A stretch of DNA of 64,000 nt, taken from Pseudomonas kielensis. GTDB taxonomy: Bacteria; Pseudomonadota; Gammaproteobacteria; Pseudomonadales; Pseudomonadaceae. Location of the stretch: assembly GCF_014236655.1 (NCBI RefSeq), contig NZ_JACMYG010000022.1, forward strand, positions 38,765 to 102,764. The letters run 5' to 3'. The notes beneath the pieces were generated by a model. That model saw only the letters and a list, made by a program, of their open reading frames with translations. It made no database searches and was not told the DNA's origin. Below are positions 60,564 to 64,000 of the stretch, in pieces. The position numbers and the translations under genes are program-made. Position 1 is the first letter of the stretch; the number at the start of each line of letters is the position of its first letter.

Positions 60564-60599
60564 ATAAGTCTTTGCTTATGGCTAGCCCAATAATTATTG
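60564..60599. promoter_or_regulatory. Candidate LysR-type operators in the pycR-pycA gap
   Basis: ATAAG-N6-CTTAT (60564-60579) is a LysR-type dyad (T-N11-A class). CAATAATTATTG (60588-60599) is a perfect 12-bp palindrome nine bases further on. Both lie in the 191-bp AT-rich gap between the divergent LysR gene and pycA. A short GC hairpin (GACCCG/CGGGTC, 60667-60684) sits in the pycA leader. Confidence 0.45.
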
Positions 60600-60717
60600 A
60601 TTTTTGTTAATCCCTTGCGCGGGATAGTGTGGCTCTGCGACTGGCTTGAAACATTTAGTCACTCGCCGACCCGGTCTAGCGGGTCGTGGGTAGCAACCGG
60701 CTCAAGGGAAACTCCAA

Positions 60718-62133
60718 GTGATAACAAAGATCCTGATCGCCAACCGTGGTGAAATTGCCGTACGAATCGTACGTGCCTGCGCCGAGATGGGCATTCGCTC
60801 GGTTGCCATTTATTCCGACGCCGACCGTCATGCCTTGCATGTGAAGCGCGCCGATGAGGCCCACAGCATCGGTGCCGAGCCATTGGCCGGTTACCTGAAC
60901 CCGCGCAAGCTGGTGAACCTGGCCGTGGAAACCGGTTGCGACGCGTTGCACCCAGGCTACGGCTTCCTCTCGGAAAACGCTGAACTGGCGGATATCTGCG
61001 CCGAGCGCGGGATCAAGTTCATCGGCCCGTCGGCAGAAGTCATTCGCCGCATGGGCGACAAGACTGAAGCGCGCCGCAGCATGATCAAGGCCGGTGTGCC
61101 CGTAACCCCGGGCACCGAAGGCAACGTCTCAGGTATCGAAGAAGCGCTCACCGAAGGCGATCGCATCGGCTACCCGGTGATGCTCAAGGCCACTTCCGGT
61201 GGTGGCGGCCGTGGTATTCGTCGCTGCAACAGCCGTGAAGAACTGGAACAGAACTTCCCGCGCGTCATTTCCGAGGCCACCAAGGCCTTCGGTTCGGCGG
61301 AAGTGTTCCTGGAAAAATGCATCGTCAATCCCAAGCACATCGAAGCGCAGATCCTCGGCGACAGCTTTGGCAACGTGGTGCACCTGTTCGAGCGCGACTG
61401 CTCGATCCAGCGCCGTAACCAGAAGCTGATCGAAATCGCCCCCAGCCCACAACTGACCCCGGAACAGCGCGCCTACATCGGCGACCTGTCGGTGCGCGCA
61501 GCCAAGGCCGTGGGCTACGAAAACGCCGGCACCGTGGAGTTCCTGCTCGCCGAGGGCGAGGTGTACTTCATGGAGATGAACACCCGGGTGCAGGTGGAAC
61601 ACACCATCACCGAGGAAATCACCGGCATCGACATTGTCCGTGAGCAGATCCGCATTGCCTCCGGCCTGCCATTGTCGGTGAAGCAGGAAGACATTCATCA
61701 CCGTGGTTTCGCGTTGCAGTTCCGTATCAACGCCGAAGACCCGAAGAACAACTTCCTGCCCAGCTTCGGCAAGATCACCCGCTACTACGCCCCCGGCGGT
61801 CCCGGCGTGCGTACCGACACGGCGATCTATACCGGCTACACCATTCCACCGTTCTACGATTCGATGTGCCTGAAACTGGTGGTCTGGGCATTGACCTGGG
61901 AAGAGGCCATGGACCGTGGCTTGCGCGCCCTCGACGACATGCGCCTGCAGGGGGTCAAGACCACTGCCGCGTACTATCAGGAAATCCTGCGCAACCCGGA
62001 ATTCCGTAGCGGCCAGTTCAATACCAGCTTCGTTGAAAGCCACCCGGAACTGACCAACTACTCGATCAAGCGCAAACCCGAAGAGCTGGCCCTGGCCATC
62101 GCCGCCGCCATCGCCGCCCACGCAGGCCTGTGA
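60718..62133 (+). CDS. pycA: Pyruvate carboxylase subunit A (biotin carboxylase)
   Basis: The 471-aa ATP-grasp enzyme begins at GTG 60718 (AAGGGAA upstream) with ITKILIANRGEIAVRIVRAC. It has the glycine-rich ATP loop KATSGGGGRGIRRC and the carboxylase signature FMEMNTRVQVEHTITEEITG. It carboxylates biotin on subunit B with bicarbonate and ATP. The two-subunit form is typical of pseudomonads. It is 11 bp upstream of pycB in one operon. Confidence 0.95.
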   Translation: MITKILIANRGEIAVRIVRACAEMGIRSVAIYSDADRHALHVKRADEAHSIGAEPLAGYLNPRKLVNLAVETGCDALHPGYGFLSENAELADICAERGIKFIGPSAEVIRRMGDKTEARRSMIKAGVPVTPGTEGNVSGIEEALTEGDRIGYPVMLKATSGGGGRGIRRCNSREELEQNFPRVISEATKAFGSAEVFLEKCIVNPKHIEAQILGDSFGNVVHLFERDCSIQRRNQKLIEIAPSPQLTPEQRAYIGDLSVRAAKAVGYENAGTVEFLLAEGEVYFMEMNTRVQVEHTITEEITGIDIVREQIRIASGLPLSVKQEDIHHRGFALQFRINAEDPKNNFLPSFGKITRYYAPGGPGVRTDTAIYTGYTIPPFYDSMCLKLVVWALTWEEAMDRGLRALDDMRLQGVKTTAAYYQEILRNPEFRSGQFNTSFVESHPELTNYSIKRKPEELALAIAAAIAAHAGL

Positions 62134-62144
62134 GGAATACAACA

Positions 62145-63950
62145 ATGTCCAAGATCCACGTTACCGACACCATCCTGCGCGACGCCCACCAGTCGCTGCT
62201 TGCTACCCGCATGCGCACCGAAGACATGCTGCCGATCTGCGACAAGCTCGACAAAGTCGGCTACTGGTCGCTGGAATGCTGGGGCGGCGCGACATTCGAC
62301 GCCTGCGTACGCTTCCTCAAGGAAGACCCGTGGGAGCGCCTGCGTAAACTGCGCGCCGCCTTGCCCAACACCCGCCTGCAGATGCTCCTGCGCGGCCAGA
62401 ACCTGCTGGGCTACCGCCATTACAGCGACGACGTGGTCAAAGCCTTCGTCGCCAAGGCCGCCGTCAACGGCATCGACGTGTTCCGCATCTTCGATGCAAT
62501 GAACGACGTGCGTAACCTGCGCGTGGCCATCGAAGCGGTGAAAGCCGCCGGCAAGCACGCCCAGGGCACCATCGCCTACACCACCAGCCCGGTGCACACC
62601 ATCGAAGCGTTCGTGGCCCAGGCCAAACAGATGGAAGCCATGGGTTGCGACTCGGTGGCAATCAAGGACATGGCCGGCCTGCTGACCCCGTACGCCACGG
62701 GCGAACTGGTCAAGGCACTCAAGGCCGAACAGTCGCTGCCTGTGTTCATCCACAGCCACGACACCGCTGGCCTGGCCGCGATGTGCCAACTCAAGGCCAT
62801 TGAAAACGGTGCCGAGCACATTGATACCGCCATCTCCAGCTTCGCCTGGGGCACCAGCCACCCAGGTACCGAGTCGATGGTTGCCGCCCTTAAAGGCAGC
62901 GAGTTCGACACCGGCCTGAACCTGGAGCTGCTGCAAGAGATCGGCCTGTACTTCTACGCCGTGCGCAAGAAATACCACCAGTTCGAAAGCGAGTTCACCG
63001 CGGTCGATACCCGCGTGCAAGTCAACCAGGTACCGGGCGGGATGATTTCCAACCTGGCCAACCAGTTGAAAGAGCAGGGCGCCCTGAACCGCATGAGCGA
63101 AGTGCTGGCGGAAATCCCGCGGGTGCGCCATGACCTCGGCTACCCACCGCTGGTGACCCCGACTTCGCAGATCGTTGGCACCCAGGCGTTCTTCAACGTG
63201 CTGGCCGGCGAGCGCTACAAGACCATCACCAACGAGGTGAAACTGTACCTGCAAGGCGGTTACGGCAAGGCGCCGGGTGCCGTTGACGAGCAGCTGCGTC
63301 GCCAGGCAATCGGCAGCGAGGACGTGATCGACGTTCGTCCGGCCGACCTGCTGAAGCCGGAAATGACCAAGCTGCGCGGCGAAATCGGCGCACTGGCCAA
63401 GTCCGAAGAAGACGTGCTGACCTACGCCATGTTCCCGGACATCGGGCGCAAGTTCCTCGAAGAGCGTGAAGCCGGCACCCTGGCACCGGAAGTGCTGCTG
63501 CCGATTCCTGAAGCGGGCGGCGTGACCTCGGCGGGCGGCGAAGGCGTGCCGACCGAGTTCGTCATCGACGTGCACGGCGAAACCTACCGCGTCGACATCA
63601 CCGGGGTGGGCGTCAAGGCCGAAGGCAAGCGTCACTTCTACCTGTCCATCGACGGCATGCCGGAAGAAGTGGTGTTCGAACCGCTCAACGAATTTGTCGG
63701 CGGTGGCAGCAGCAAGCGCAAGCAAGCCACGGCCCCAGGCCACGTCAGCACCACCATGCCGGGCAACATCGTCGATGTGCTGGTCAAGGAAGGCGACACC
63801 GTGAAAGCCGGCCAGGCCGTATTGATCACCGAAGCGATGAAGATGGAAACCGAAGTGCAATCGGCTATCGCCGGCAAGGTCACCGCCATTCACGTGGCCA
63901 AGGGCGACCGGGTCAACCCGGGCGAAATCCTGATCGAGATCGAAGGCTGA
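62145..63950 (+). CDS. pycB: Pyruvate carboxylase subunit B (carboxyltransferase + biotin carrier)
   Basis: The 601-aa protein starts SKIHVTDTILRDAHQSLLAT (carboxyltransferase TIM barrel with metal site). It has MLLRGQNLLGYRHYSDDVV and the catalytic lysine region SVAIKDMAGLL. It ends in a biotin-carrier domain with EAMKMETEV, the lysine being biotinylated. It transfers CO2 from biotin to pyruvate to make oxaloacetate, replenishing the TCA cycle. GAGGA precedes the ATG. An oxaloacetate decarboxylase label is possible by homology, but pairing with PycA and no membrane subunit favours carboxylase. Confidence 0.94.
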   Translation: MSKIHVTDTILRDAHQSLLATRMRTEDMLPICDKLDKVGYWSLECWGGATFDACVRFLKEDPWERLRKLRAALPNTRLQMLLRGQNLLGYRHYSDDVVKAFVAKAAVNGIDVFRIFDAMNDVRNLRVAIEAVKAAGKHAQGTIAYTTSPVHTIEAFVAQAKQMEAMGCDSVAIKDMAGLLTPYATGELVKALKAEQSLPVFIHSHDTAGLAAMCQLKAIENGAEHIDTAISSFAWGTSHPGTESMVAALKGSEFDTGLNLELLQEIGLYFYAVRKKYHQFESEFTAVDTRVQVNQVPGGMISNLANQLKEQGALNRMSEVLAEIPRVRHDLGYPPLVTPTSQIVGTQAFFNVLAGERYKTITNEVKLYLQGGYGKAPGAVDEQLRRQAIGSEDVIDVRPADLLKPEMTKLRGEIGALAKSEEDVLTYAMFPDIGRKFLEEREAGTLAPEVLLPIPEAGGVTSAGGEGVPTEFVIDVHGETYRVDITGVGVKAEGKRHFYLSIDGMPEEVVFEPLNEFVGGGSSKRKQATAPGHVSTTMPGNIVDVLVKEGDTVKAGQAVLITEAMKMETEVQSAIAGKVTAIHVAKGDRVNPGEILIEIEG

Positions 63951-63982
63951 TTTCACGCCTTCATCTGCAACGTTTTACCTCG

Positions 63983-64000
63983 GGGGAGCACATGCTCCCC
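63983..64000 (+). terminator. Hairpin downstream of pycB at the window end
   Basis: GGGGAGCA and TGCTCCCC form a perfect 8-bp inverted repeat around CA, starting 33 bases after the pycB stop. It is probably the operon terminator; the following T-run, if present, is beyond the window. Confidence 0.6.

Overview
The window is chromosomal DNA of a Pseudomonas, most likely from the P. fluorescens complex. This rests on high GC with matching codon use, on gene sets with clear P. aeruginosa counterparts (A-band/common polysaccharide antigen locus, Zur-type folE2/zigA group, pdxY, uvrD, pycA/pycB), and on intergenic REP-like sequence. I saw no tRNA, rRNA, IS element, phage gene or CRISPR array. Two identical parS-like palindromes (36410-36423 and 43268-43281) suggest that the segment lies on the origin side of the chromosome.

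Layout. 1-6.9 kb: a cluster built around pyridoxal-phosphate proteins: partial MFS transporter, MocR regulator, SerC, BenE-type permease, YggS-type PLP protein, a 56-aa free-standing piece of a class-III aminotransferase, and GlyA. Copies of a MocR-box-like motif lie in the gaps. 7.1-8.0 kb: a GNAT-Rnk fusion. 8.2-14.7 kb: an arsenic island with ArsO, ArsJ, GAPDH and ArsH intact. Its arsC and acr3 are reduced to short fragments. ArsR and a divergent ArsR2/flavin monooxygenase pair follow. 14.9-17.5 kb: LysR, GST and a PNPOx-like flavoprotein. 17.5-25.1 kb: the A-band/D-rhamnan cluster wbpZ-wbpY-wbpX-wzt-wzm-gmd-rmd, without wbpW. 25.5-31.3 kb: a divergent, tightly overlapping set of two paralogous glycosyltransferases, two paralogous methyltransferases and an acyltransferase. 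A DUF3142 lipoprotein and a large secreted/anchored repeat protein follow (to 34.8 kb). 34.8-39.3 kb: lpd, cfa, cls.

39.4-47.2 kb: a zinc-starvation locus with two Zur-like boxes: folE2, gamma-carbonic anhydrase, a dihydroorotase and a ThrRS-derived protein without a catalytic core on one side; ZigA-type COG0523 GTPase, DUF1826 and a second COG0523 protein on the other; a small secreted cysteine-containing protein in between. 47.2-55.1 kb: DUF3301, pdxY, thioesterase, CPA2 antiporter with an intrinsic terminator in its leader, SUKH protein, Tim44-domain protein, uvrD. 55.4-64 kb: PAS/GGDEF/EAL protein, HexR-type regulator with an operator-like dyad, a small protein, LysR regulator, and pycA-pycB pyruvate carboxylase.

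The most unusual items are the coreless ThrRS-like protein whose four editing-site residues are all replaced, the PLP-protein cluster with its stand-alone aminotransferase tail, and the arsenic island that has lost arsenate reductase and arsenite pump but kept the organoarsenical/arseno-phosphoglycerate branch. Positions and starts were judged by eye from frames, Shine-Dalgarno (SD) sequences and family knowledge. No database search was run.
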